Positions 1-10,130 of a stretch of 25,614 bases of DNA are shown here, piece after piece (within the stretch, counting starts at the first letter, position 1; every line of letters starts with the position of its first letter). The stretch is from Cyclostephanos tholiformis (taxonomy: Eukaryota; Bacillariophyta; Thalassiosirophyceae; Thalassiosirales; Thalassiosiraceae). Where the stretch lies: the NCBI GenBank assembly GCA_036939975.1, contig JALLPB010000077.1, forward strand, positions 1-25,614, written 5' to 3'. The position numbers and the translations under genes are program-made. A model generated the notes under the pieces. It was given only the letters and a program-made list of their open reading frames with translations. It was not told the DNA's origin and searched no databases.

Positions 1-15
1 ACGCTCTTCCGATCT
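1..15 (+). other. Residual Illumina adapter sequence at contig end
   Basis: The first 15 bases, ACGCTCTTCCGATCT, are identical to the 3' end of the standard Illumina TruSeq/universal adapter. This is library sequence, not genome. Genomic sequence starts at about base 16, and the contig ended where a read ran into adapter. Confidence 0.95.
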
Positions 16-212
16 AACTGGAAGGGCCTTGCTGGAAGCATTACTGCCACACACCAAGGTTGCTGTGAGGCTGTCCTTGTTTGTTTTATCTCGGGCTGGC
101 CTCCCCTCCTTTCTTCTGTGCCATCCAATGATAGACACGTCTTGTTGAAGTTTATCATTTCCATTGACCTCCCTTGTTGCAAAGTCAAACCAACTCAAAA
201 TATTTGCAAACA

Positions 213-1063
213 TCATTCAACAAATGCATCAATCTTTGGTGATATGCATTGTCGAAGCATCAAGGACTTTAGCCATTGCTGATAGGACTTGTTGCTCTGC
301 TTGTAATTGTGGCACAGAACTGTATCTATCCTTGTCACAAGCTTTTTAAAAGTAATCTCACCCTCCCGAGAGTTAATCTGGCAAATCCAAATGTAACACT
401 CAAATGCCATACACAGCAACTTAAAAGAGGATGCTGGCATGTCCCCCTTCACCCCAATCTTTAATGACAACATGCCCACAAGATTTGCATTGACATAACA
501 ATGAATCATTGCAGCATAAGGCCCATAGCCATCATATTCCCTCTTACCCATTTGGCAATCTCATATCTCAATAATTTGTCCAGTTTGTCAACTTTGTGGG
601 CATACCATTTCATTGCCCTCTTCCCTCTTCAGTGCATGCTTTGCCAAGCCTGACTGTGTGAGCTTATTCACCCGCACTTTTTGCATTGCATGCAAGTTTT
701 TCCTTATGAGCTTAGGCTTTGGCTTTGACCTCATCAAGCATGATGAACTGCTGGGATTCATGATGGTGGGGGTTGATGGAGGTGATGCCAATTTGGCGGC
801 TCTGATGACAGGGGGTGAATTTGTCAGAGGGGACACTATTGACATCCCAACTGTTGATTCTTGATTAGATTGGGGGGGGTTCTTTTGCTACCAATCGCCT
901 TCTCATAGGCATGGCAGACCATCATCTGCTTTGCTGGGTTTGAACTCTTGGCAAGTGTGAATGTGGTGGCATGCATCACCTTGGGGATCAATGCATCCCG
1001 GCACCACAATTTGAATGCAATGACATGTGCGATGCTCTTGTCTGCACACTTACTCCCTGACAT
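213..1063 (-). pseudogene. Unidentified decayed protein-coding remnant, probably of a transposable element
   Basis: Three open stretches follow each other on the minus strand: 1063-836, 845-588 and 551-213. The last two share a frame and are separated by only 36 nt containing two TGA codons, while the first is in another frame. The 551-213 part has a protein-like composition, rich in Tyr, Cys and Trp, with segments such as YDGYGPYAAMIHCYVNAN and SYQQWLKSLM. This suggests a once-continuous ORF broken by stops and one frameshift. I do not recognise the family. TGA stops could come from TGG or CGA by C-to-T change, in line with the CpG loss around it. A non-coding chance alignment of open frames cannot be excluded. 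Confidence 0.3.
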
Positions 1064-1523
1064 GTTAGGAAAGACTTTTTGTCCATAGGAGTAAGCAATT
1101 TGCCATCAATTGAGGAGATATCCTTGATCTTACACTCTCAAAGAAATTTACAAGTACATGCCACCTTAAACTTAGGCAGGAACACTTTGGAGGAACGCAA
1201 GGGTGTGATATATCAAACATATTGGAAGCAGGTGCTTTAAAACACAGGACACTAGTTAGGGGTATTAGATTGAGCCATAGGAGATCATGTTTGAAAAAAA
1301 TAGTGTTAGGAAAGTGCCTGGCACACAATAGAGGTTAAACTTAAGTGCATTTTATGTAGGTAGACATAAATACCCTCATTCCATGAGTGTAGTTTTGGTG
1401 GGATAGTGGGATGTACAGCATGATAAATGTCAAGAAAAATCCAACATCTTTGTACGTATGAACCATACAATTAAAAAATTCCACAATCAAACACAACACA
1501 CAACAACAAAAAGCTACAATACC

Positions 1524-1640
1524 TGCATCATCTGCCACCGACCTCTGCCACCGCCCATGGCAATCCAGCATCTGTTCTGGTGCAATTTTCCTGCTAGCTA
1601 CATCATGGGCAATGCTGTGTATGCCGCTTGGTTTGTTTTT
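1524..1640. repeat. Diverged dispersed repeat, copy A
   Basis: This segment shares ordered words with copies B and C. Examples are the pair CATCATCTGCCACCG / CATCCACCACAGCC, followed downstream by CATCATGGGCAATG (A), ATTATGGGCAACAATG (B) and CATCATGAGCAAC (C). It is the most diverged and shortest of the three. The family is unidentified and boundaries are approximate. Confidence 0.4.
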
Positions 1641-1710
1641 TCATGCAAGGGGGGATGATGGGTAGTGTCCTTGTTTTTTCAATTTGTTTTAAGACAAATT
1701 CTTGCAACTC

Positions 1711-1990
1711 AATGGCAACATCCACCACAGCCTCTGTCACTGCCTATGACACCAGTACACCACCTATTCTGCAATGTGCCTGCTCAAAAATTATGGGCAA
1801 CAATGGGTATGCTCAGTTGGGTCTGTTTTGCACTGTGGAGTTGCCTGGGACACCAAAAAGATGGCCTATTAAGATATAGGTAAGGAGCAGGACCCATCGC
1901 TTAAGTGGTTGCCATTTTTTAATCCAAACAACAGCTAACCAAAAGATGGGTGCAGGCAACCACAGCAGAACATGTCAGGGGGTATTTTGA
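1711..1990. repeat. Diverged dispersed repeat, copy B
   Basis: The match to copy C at 2698-2985 runs in the same order along about 280 nt. Shared words include CATCCACCACAG(C/T)CTCTGT, (G/A)CAATGTGC(C/A)TGCT, the CACTGTGG segment, GTGG(T/C)(T/C)(G/A)CCA and CCACAGCA(G/A)AACAT. Many mismatches are transitions. A piece of the 3' part recurs again at about 2040-2130. An A-rich run lies just downstream at 2016-2040. No coding domain is recognised. Confidence 0.5.
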
Positions 1991-2697
1991 CATTGTTTGG
2001 GGCAGTGAGTTAGGCAATAAAAAATAATAAAATAAAAAATATAATCTGTGGTTGCCTTAGGTGGCTGCCAGAAGTTGAATCAATGGAACAACCAACTAAC
2101 CAAACCAAAGCATGCTGGCGTGACAAAGGATAGATGGGACAGGAGGCACGACCAAGAGTTTGGCATGATTGAGTTGGGGCATAGTAAAAAACTAAAATAA
2201 ATTGGATGAGTTGAGGACTAATTAATTTTTTCTTGGCCAATTTACAAAAAAAACATCCTTCAATGGTGCCTTCAACCAGTCCATCATAAAAATGCTACTG
2301 CAAGGGTTTTTTCTACTTCACCATTGCTATGTCACTGGACCCCGGTGATGAGCTCCATTATGGCAATGATCTTTTTTGGATAGTTGGGATTTGGGATGCT
2401 TGGATAGCAAAATAAAGTACTATTCCTATGTTGGAAATGTACTAGAGCTACTTGTGTTTTGTGAGCCGAAGTTTTTTTTATTGGTATCATATTGTACCTT
2501 ATCAATTGTGGGAGGATGTAGTGTGAAACTAGATGACAATATGAGCATGGCACATACCCCAATTTTCAACAAGGTATGGCTCCTTCCCCAAGTAGCACAG
2601 GGAGGAAGCATGTATTTTCTTGAATTTTGTGCAACCCATTTAAAGCATCACCTAACAAAAATCAACTGGAAACTAACAAAAACTCTACATGCCTAAA

Positions 2698-2985
2698 TGA
2701 CATCCACCACAGTCTCTGTTGCCCGCCTTGGCACAATGTGCATGCTTGCCACATCATGAGCAACATCAGGTGCAATACAATTTTATTTTTCACTGTGGGG
2801 GTTGCTTTGGGGCCTGAAATGTGACCCATCAAAAAATAGAGTGATTGGCCAAGCCTCAGCCTTAGGTTGAAGTGGCCACCAATCAAGAAAAGAAGCAACA
2901 ACCAACCAAAAACAGTATCACTGGGGGGGGGGGTATTTGAATCAATCAAGCCACAGCAAAACATACCAGGGAAGACAGCTAGACC
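2698..2985. repeat. Diverged dispersed repeat, copy C
   Basis: This is the partner of copy B, about 990 nt downstream in the same orientation. It includes the word CATCCACCACAGTCTCTGT near its start and AGCCACAGCAAAACATACC near its end. The poly-G run at 2923-2933 sits inside it, where copy B reads differently. It may be an old tandem or nested duplication of a non-autonomous element or LTR fragment; I found no clear terminal structures. Confidence 0.5.
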
Positions 2986-3723
2986 AGAGTGTCTTGGATA
3001 CAAGGATGCCCTGTGCAGAATACAAGGCCTAAAGCGCCAACACACTGCACAATATTATTTAGACCGGGATGAGGACAAAGACACCAACACCAAAATTGAA
3101 GAAGAAGTGGCTGCGCCAACATGTCTGGTGATTTGCCTGGCACCAGCAGTAGTGCTGCCACAGAGACATCACAGATTGTGGCAGGAATTTGGTGCACCAC
3201 TCCTACTGGCGCCGAAGGTTTCAATTGAGAGGGAAAATTCATTGCATGATGTGATGTGGTGATATTTTGGATGATTGCATGTTTTCTGACCACTGCATGC
3301 TCAAGGGGCACCTGCTCTCCCCCCAAGCAAGGGCAAGTTTTGAGAGTACTGATAATAATACCTATACTTTTGCAAGGCATGTGTCAAGAGGCATGAGCGT
3401 ACAACAACAATCAATACATCTACCCTACCCAATTCTAGCATCCTCAATACATCCCTTGAAACCACAGTAGATTTTGACGAGTCCTCCAAGGAGTCAAGTG
3501 CATCAAGAACTGCTCAGGTCATCTTTACTAATAAGAATAAGAGCCTCAAGCATCTTATCATACTCTGCTGGGGTATGAAGAATGATGATGGGACAGATCT
3601 CATCAACCTTGATGAGGAACCGTGAGATCTTCCCATCACCATGAGGTCATTCGTCACTACTATGTGCTTACTCTAGATCTAGCAGGGGTGGGGGTGAAAG
3701 ATCCATGACCAAGTCAATAGACT

Positions 3724-4520
3724 TTGGCAACATTGACCAAGTGGTTGAAGATGTATCCCTTATCTGTGAATACCACCAATGGTCAGTTTCTTAGAGAGGC
3801 TGTAATGATGAAGACAGATGTCACCAAAAGAGTAGTCTCAAAAAAGGCTGAAGAAGTGAGAGATGACTCTACAGATAAAAAGGCTTGGGGTACTATAGAC
3901 CATTTCTTGTTCTTTGTCTTCTTTGCAGTCTAACCAAGATAATAAAGTCATCAGGCATGCATATCTAGCTTGGAATGACCTATCTAACAATTGCCTGGAG
4001 TTTGGCTACCAAAGAAGTGCAAAAAGCAGACAAAAATAGTCTGGGATCTATTGTCAGATAAATGGAATGATCCAGATTTTGTTGCCAAGACAGAAGCATT
4101 CTCTTATCTAAAGATTTTTGGTATGCATCAATATGGATCTACTTTCAGATAAATGGAATGATCTAGATTTGATGGCAAGAATAAGACAACATTCTAGATA
4201 ATAAGTCTTGATCATCATCCACTGCTCACTACTGCTAGCAATTTGGTGAGCAGTGATAATGACATTTCAAATGTGATATTTGACTCTTTTAGGATGGGCA
4301 CAATAGTGCAGGTGATGAAGTTGGAGTTATGCAATATGTTATCTTGTCTAAAAGTGGGACATCGGTAATTGGAATTAATGGAAGGTGCACCACACAAAAA
4401 ACAGAAAGTGGAGCAATATTTGGAAGCCATTCCAGAGTAAATCAACGATTTGACTGAACAGATGGAGAAAGCTAAAGTAGCAGGGGTAGTACCCCACAAA
4501 AGTGCATTTGGCAACTCGTA
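3724..4520 (+). pseudogene. Unidentified decayed coding remnant with an internal duplication
   Basis: Open plus-strand pieces appear in succession. One is a lysine-rich 69-codon piece at 3724-3933. Another ends at a TAA at 4518-4520 and carries the helical, charged segments KKQKVEQYLEAIPE and INDLTEQMEKAKVAGV, with one in-frame TAA between them. The 4044-4199 repeat lies between these pieces and can be read as two copies of a SDKWND-type peptide. The composition and amphipathic pattern look like the end of a real protein, but I do not recognise it. Frame changes and stops rule out a functional gene. Confidence 0.3.
4044..4199. repeat. Direct duplication with 91-nt period
   Basis: Copy 1 starts at 4044 and copy 2 at 4135, both with GGATCTA. 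The core CAGATAAATGGAATGAT is identical at 4055-4071 and 4146-4162. It continues as CCAGATTT or CTAGATTT, then TTGCCAAGA or ATGGCAAGA, ending near ATTCT in both. The two copies differ by substitutions and small indels, so the duplication is old. Confidence 0.6.
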
Positions 4521-5659
4521 ATGTTATTATTAGATTTATGTGTTGAATTCTAAAATTAGAAGTTTCAAGAAAAATTATTTTTATATCACATGCCTTTACA
4601 TATTCTTTTGGTTGGTCTAATCATGTGTTATAGTGATAACTTGTTTTTGCAACAAATCTTGTTGTGCCTTCAATCCATCATATGACCTATGAAATTCTCC
4701 TGGGATATCATCAAATTGGTGACACCACAGTCCATCAATCCACTTGGTACTGATAATATAATGTATGGGTACTGAAGTCCTCCATATTTGTTTGATTGCA
4801 TCATCAAGTGGTTGCTGCCCATTTTGAGACTATCAGGCACAATACTATTAGCAGTTGTTGTCGTATCCATGTAGTTATCAGCAGTATTGATGGCATTTTT
4901 CATCAAGCAAAAATTGTGAAGCTTAGCAAGGCCCAATTAAAATGTTTTGTGGGATTGTCTCTCAAAGAATCCCCGACTGCATGTTCATCACTTATGATAA
5001 AAATGATATTGGGGTTCACGATTATGCAGGCAACAAAGTACATCTGTAATAATACAATGATGTTCATCATTGCAAGTGGCTGCATGAGCAACAATTTAGA
5101 CAACTAGAGAAGCAATTTGTCTCTGGCAATCATAATGACTAAAAGCTAGCATGCCTGTAATTGCTCATTCCTGCTTCCCATGATTGCAAAAATGCTTTTC
5201 AACTAAGCAACATGGGTAAAAAAGTGCAACATGAATATGAAGTTATGCCTTTGGATCACCTCTCTCATCCAGGTATGGAAAAAAGGTACAATACTAAGAT
5301 CTCAATATTTCGACCTGCAGTCACTGCTGGAAACCCTTCATACCCGGGAATGACTAAAGGCATGAAACTATGATCATACAGTTTTTGTCATTTGCCTCTG
5401 GAAGCCCCCTAGTAACTCTTCACAAAAGTGTAATTGGATATTCTGCCCCACTTTCCCAAGCAATTGATTATTTCAGTACCAAAAATTGGTAGTGATCTCA
5501 GGGATGGATATCAATGGATTCATGTCAGATAAATAAAGTTAGACCTATGTTGTTCATCACATCATGGTGGAGTAATATTTACACAGCTGTCATAGAATAC
5601 CTGGATCCAAAAGAGTTTTTTATCCCCGGTCTCAAAGAATCATTTGGAGGTTGTTTTGC

Positions 5660-5745
5660 CCAATATCAATGTAGGAATAAGTAGATACCATATGACATAG
5701 TCAATGAGGACATTATTCCACCATGTCCCAGTTCTCCTCCAGCCA
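5660..5745 (+). repeat. Decayed copy of the segment that flanks the piggyBac-like start codon
   Basis: Bases 5671-5730 align without gaps to 23509-23568, with 42 of 60 positions identical by hand count. Shared blocks are GTAGGAAT, TACCATA and ATTCCACCATG, and the distance from GTAGGAAT to the ATG is 52 nt in both. A shorter match, TCATGGTGG, occurs farther upstream in both places (5562 and 23450), but its spacing differs by 50 nt. Downstream of the ATG the similarity fades within about 20 nt. The open plus-strand reading around 5540-5760 (with a TSWW segment and PGLKESFGG) looks coding-derived but is unidentified. Confidence 0.55.
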
Positions 5746-6543
5746 CCATCATCCTATGGCCACTACAGTACCCCACTCCCAGCATGACAATCAAGACCTA
5801 CATCCAACATCTTGCGTGATAAGGCAATGTCAATACAATTAGGATGTATCATTATTATTCTATTAAATTGACCATTCTAGTAGCAATGTGTTAATGGGGG
5901 TTGTTGGTTGTGTTATGATGTTTCTAAGTAAGAATATATAGACTTTGTACCCCGGTGCAGTAAGGAGGAAGAGCATTATCATTGACATCTCAGCCATCTG
6001 ATTTGGTGGCTTCTGTGTCAAATTGGTCATTGAGTCACATCTGCTGGTGATGGACATCATGTTGGAATGATGGGTGGCAGTGGGGGTGGCCGCAAAGGCA
6101 GGAAAAGAGCTGGAGGAGACAATTTTTTAACAATGTGAATTGTCAACAAATCAATGCTATCAACAAACATGCTATGCAATGATCATTTCCATTATTGTTG
6201 TATGACCTATTATGTCACAATGCATTTACGAATTGTCCTGTCTGATCATTTATGGTCACAATGTTGTACCACTGATGCAGAGCATCTGTGACAACAGCAA
6301 CCACACATATACGTTGTATATGTTCCCATCCCAACCCGTGCACTAGAATTGCCATGTTGGTCATATCCAGGGGCAGAACCATTAGTGTAGTGTCATCATC
6401 ATTTGGTGGGAGAGTTTTTCACCATATGGGGGGTCTTAGGTACTGTTTTGAGCTCTACCCCATCTCTTTCTATCAGGGTTCTTACACTTGTGGGAATGGG
6501 TCTTGGGGTGGTTAGTATAATCTTGGAGTTTTGAGGAATTATT

Positions 6544-6636
6544 ATGACTCGAGAGAAAAACCAGTGTACGTATTGTGGTATTCATAGTACTCATGTCACA
6601 GACAGACATGTTTGCAGTTCGTGTTATGTGTTTTAA
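6544..6636 (+). CDS. Short ORF or ORF remnant with a CxxC-x12-CxxC zinc-ribbon pattern
   Basis: A 30-codon ATG-to-TAA frame encodes CTYCGIHSTHVTDRHVCSSC near its centre. This gives two CxxC knuckles separated by 12 residues, with three His between them. An in-frame TGA lies 10 nt before the ATG. Such a pattern at the extreme C-terminus is typical of zinc ribbons closing DNA transposases, so this is probably the surviving 3' end of a decayed transposase rather than a separate gene. It may belong to the same decayed element as the patch at 5.7 kb. A chance motif is possible at this length. Confidence 0.25.
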   Translation: MTREKNQCTYCGIHSTHVTDRHVCSSCYVF

Positions 6637-6690
6637 CATACGTGTGAGTATGCGTGCATACACGCATGCATACACACAGCAGATTAACAC
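6621..6690. repeat. Imperfect palindrome with alternating purine-pyrimidine core
   Basis: Outer arms GTGTTA (6621-6626) and TAACAC (6685-6690) are exact reverse complements. At the centre ATGCGTG (6650-6656) and CACGCAT (6661-6667) pair perfectly around a CATA loop, with further near-pairing of the GTGTG and CACAC flanks. The core is almost strictly alternating purine-pyrimidine, and it keeps several CpGs in an otherwise CpG-poor block. Confidence 0.55.
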
Positions 6691-7199
6691 TCTTATAATT
6701 TCTATTATTTGATTTTATCAACTCTAATCCGAAGTAGTAGCTATGCATCGCTCTACACGGAATTGAAACAGACAGACTGATGTACCTATGATATTGTACT
6801 AATAATCAGATCAGCGAGCCATAAGGTTGGTAGGAAGTTTTTAAAATGCCCACACTGTATCTGCTGCACTCTACTTCCATACCTGTTGCCTCTGCTCTCC
6901 CCCTCCACACCATTGTTATTGTAACGCTGTATGTCCTCCACTACCTGCTGCACACTGAAATTAAGTGTCATTTCAAACCCTAATGTCACCTTCAAGATGT
7001 CAATGAGAACTTACCGTGAGCTCCTAGCAGCATGGAACTGCAGTAGAGACAATTTAGATGAATATCAGGACCAAAGTTCTGACCTCCCCTCAAATATCTG
7101 TGAGGCTATTCAGCATGGAATTGATGCTGATCCAGACAATGAACATCATAACTATGACACAAACAACGACAACAATTTATGTTATAGCAATGACATAAA

Positions 7200-9360
7200 G
7201 AATGAATGATGACAGACAATAGCTGTCAAGGAGGTCATGGCCCAGAAGGGTGTTGCAAAGCAATCATCTGGTAAATATGCTGGGCAAAATGCTGGGTTTG
7301 CCATACATTGTTTTGATTCATTTGAGCTTTGTAATACCCTGTTTGAGCCCTGGTTCATCCTGGGAATGAGTGTAACTGAGCAGCCAATAGAAAGAGATCA
7401 TACACAAAACATACTGCTTGAACAGCAACCCAGAAGATGGAAATTGCCCGTTTATTTTGTCTAATCTAACATTTCCTCAATTCAGTGACTACTTGTCAAC
7501 AAGGACATGGTTGAAAGGAAAAAATCAGGGGGGAGTCATGGGACTCTCAAATGCATCATACAAGCAATCTCAGAGTGCTCTGCATCTCCTTTAGATGAGT
7601 AAGTACACTATGAATTTTTATTTTGCTGAGCAACTAAAACAATTCATGCAAGGTATCTGGAGAATAGTCACTGACAAGTAGAAAGAGGTGATAGCCTAAT
7701 TATCAGAAAGGAGAAAATGGACTTCAAGGTGTATCAAAAAATGTGTGAGCTTTTCTTTGTAGAGGAGGATGAGGAGTTTATTTTTGCTTGCTGCTTTTCA
7801 ACACTTGAATGGAATTCAATGGCTCAATCAGACACCCATGTTCCACATCACCTGGGAAAATGTTTCCCTTGTTTTTTGTTTTGTGAAAAGTAAAGGTGAT
7901 CAAACAGGGAGAAATAGAAATCAGGCGCAACATGTCTATGCAGATCCAAACAACCCAGCTGTTTGTCCTGTTCAAGCTATGGGTTGTTACATATTTGCAA
8001 ATCCAGGTATATCTGGAGTCAATTATAGCAACAACTTGGCAGATTTTGACAGAGCTAATCATCACAATGGCGGCCTATTCCCTGACTCATTCAATATGAA
8101 TGGTTCATAGGTTGTATGCATAAAATAATTGCAAAACATCACACTGATTTTTTTGCTCTGGGTATAATCATGGCTGGTGACTTTAGCTTGCATTCTGCTT
8201 GAAAAAGGATTGCTAGCAGTGCTTATGCTGGATTAAATGTCTCACCACCTATGTTGTCTGTATGTTTGCATGCCATGTGGAGTACGGGGCACATTAAGAA
8301 ATGGCACCTACAGTACAAAAAGGCAGGTGACCAATACCTAGGGAGAGTTGTCTATGGTCTGGATGTGAATAATGCTTCACTTGCAATGTCACCACCTTTT
8401 TTCAACACAGACAAAGCAACAATTCAGAAAACATATCTTCTCTTTAAGAAGTACACAGTCCAAGGTGATCAGGTTACTGCAGGTATGCAACAAGTCTTTT
8501 TCTGCTTTACTATTCATCACTGTGCTATCATTGTGATTTCTTGGCAGGTGTATTGCACCAAAGGAGCAAATTACAAGCATCACATTTTCAAAATACAATG
8601 CCAAATTTAGTCAAAGATGCAGCTGTCATAAAATTGCCAGGAACCAAAACAGATGCACTCCTGTCTTCACCAGTCTCCCTCCCTATGTTTTCATTCTTGC
8701 ATAGCTGGAGTTGAAACAGGCAAAGGAAGAGATCATTAGTGGTGTGAAAGAAGGTCTTGACAAGTGGAAAGATGAAAGTTTTCATGATGAGGTGTTGAAC
8801 AGGATGCAACATGTTGGATGCAGGGGTTATGCAGCAAACTCCGCTGGCACCAGTTATTTCATCCAGGTAAGCAGTGTAAATGAAGTGGTCTGAAAAATAC
8901 TTACAATCTCATTACCATGGTCAAAAGGGATGAGAAGACATTTAATATCTTTTATTCTTCAGGTGGAGCTGTGTCACATCTTCCAGAGGGGTGTGTGTTT
9001 TAACAATGACATTGGGCACTCTCTTAACAAGCTGGTTCTGTGGAAACCAAAGTAAAGGAACAATTCTGCAAAGGCCTTATAATGCTGAGTTTGAATACAA
9101 CTGGGAGAAGCTGCAGCTGTGCAAAATGTGGATGCTGATTAAGGCAGTGATAGCTGGAGCCAAGGGAGAAGTAATGTGGAGGGAACAGGATCAGATAAGT
9201 GCTTGGGATGTTGGAATGACAGTGCAGCTTTATGCAAGCATTAAGAATTTATTTGACTACCCAACAAAGAATACACAAATCTGTAGAATTGTTCAGATCA
9301 GCTGTACCCAAATTCAAGGGAGAGAGGGTTTTAATCAAGGGCTTTGTCATTGGTAATTGT
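7200..9360 (+). pseudogene. Broken Crypton-like tyrosine recombinase with GCR1_C-like C-terminal part
   Basis: Successive plus-strand frames spell, in order, the parts of stramenopile tyrosine recombinases as I recall them. The core-binding region has KYAGQNAGFAIHCF near 7272 and LSNLTFPQFSDYLSTR near 7460. The catalytic region has FKVYQKMCELFF near 7720, FIFACCFSTLEWNSMAQSD near 7783, KSKGDQTGRNR near 7890 and VYADPNNPAVCPVQAMG near 7935. The block VSPPMLSVCLHAMWSTG follows near 8240, then KKAGDQYLGRVV near 8320. A segment with WFCGNQSKGT near 9030 resembles the GCR1_C DNA-binding domain that closes many Crypton proteins. In-frame stops (for example TAG near 7592 and TGA at 8200-8202) and several frameshifts break it. 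The first catalytic Arg position reads Gln (CAA, 7825-7827), and the HxxR Arg position is the TGA at 8200. The recombinase is therefore dead. Exact ends and any introns are uncertain. Confidence 0.65.
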
Positions 9361-9980
9361 TGGCAAGTAGCAACAATGACTACATGAACAATTCATTTTC
9401 ATCTAAAAATACTTTTTTGCTTATGGACTCGTCAAACAACTAAAAATACACAAAATAGTGCAATATTCTACTGGTATCTACATGGGAATTAGTACAGAGA
9501 AAATCATTGTTAGGCAAAGCTAGTGGATAATGGGTCATTCTGCCCCCATCACACCCACAGCCGCCAGGACTGGAGAGTCACACAGTCATCCCCAAACATG
9601 GACAGGAAAATTTCCTACTATTTTTTGGGTGATGGCACTGTCCTGGAGTGCTATGTTGAGCAACTTTAGTCAATTTTTGTGGATGCATTCAGAACCATGT
9701 TCCCTCTGCCCTATAGATCTGGGTAGGAACTGGTACTATTTGCTCCAACCTCAGCCAAACCATGGTGCAATGGAGTGAAATGCCATCATCAACAGCACTG
9801 CCCCTACCCTCCCAATCAATGCTCCTTACTCCATATCCATCATAGGTTGATCTACTATATCCCTCCCCCATGCAAGCGCAAACGGCGCAGGCCTGCGCTT
9901 GTTCCAACTCTATCAGTTGGCATTGTCCATGATGAGGCTATTGATGGAAAAAAGGGATGTATCTTGACCCCATTGCTGCT

Positions 9981-10130
9981 CAGGTCCTCAGATTCAATGA
10001 AGGAACAAAGCCCGATCTCATTGCTGCTTGTAAAATTGGCCGGCTTCCCCCATATCAAGGCCATCATCAGGTCCTCAAAATTACTGAATGAATGAAGCCC
10101 GGTCCTATTGCCACAAACAAAATTGGCTAA
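9981..10130. repeat. Direct duplication with 87-nt period
   Basis: Copy 1 starts at 9981 and copy 2 at 10068, both with CAGGTCCTCA. Both then carry AAAGCCCGATCTCATTGC or GAAGCCCGGTCCTATTGC and end at AAAATTGGC(C/T). In one plus-strand frame copy 1 reads FNEGTKPDLIAACKIGRLPP and copy 2 is a diverged version with a stop. The duplication therefore probably lies in a coding remnant whose family I cannot name. Confidence 0.55.

Noticed and set aside
2010..2042. A-rich run as poly-A tail of a LINE or SINE
   Set aside because: No reverse-transcriptase remnant, no RNA polymerase III box and no target-site duplication were seen around it.
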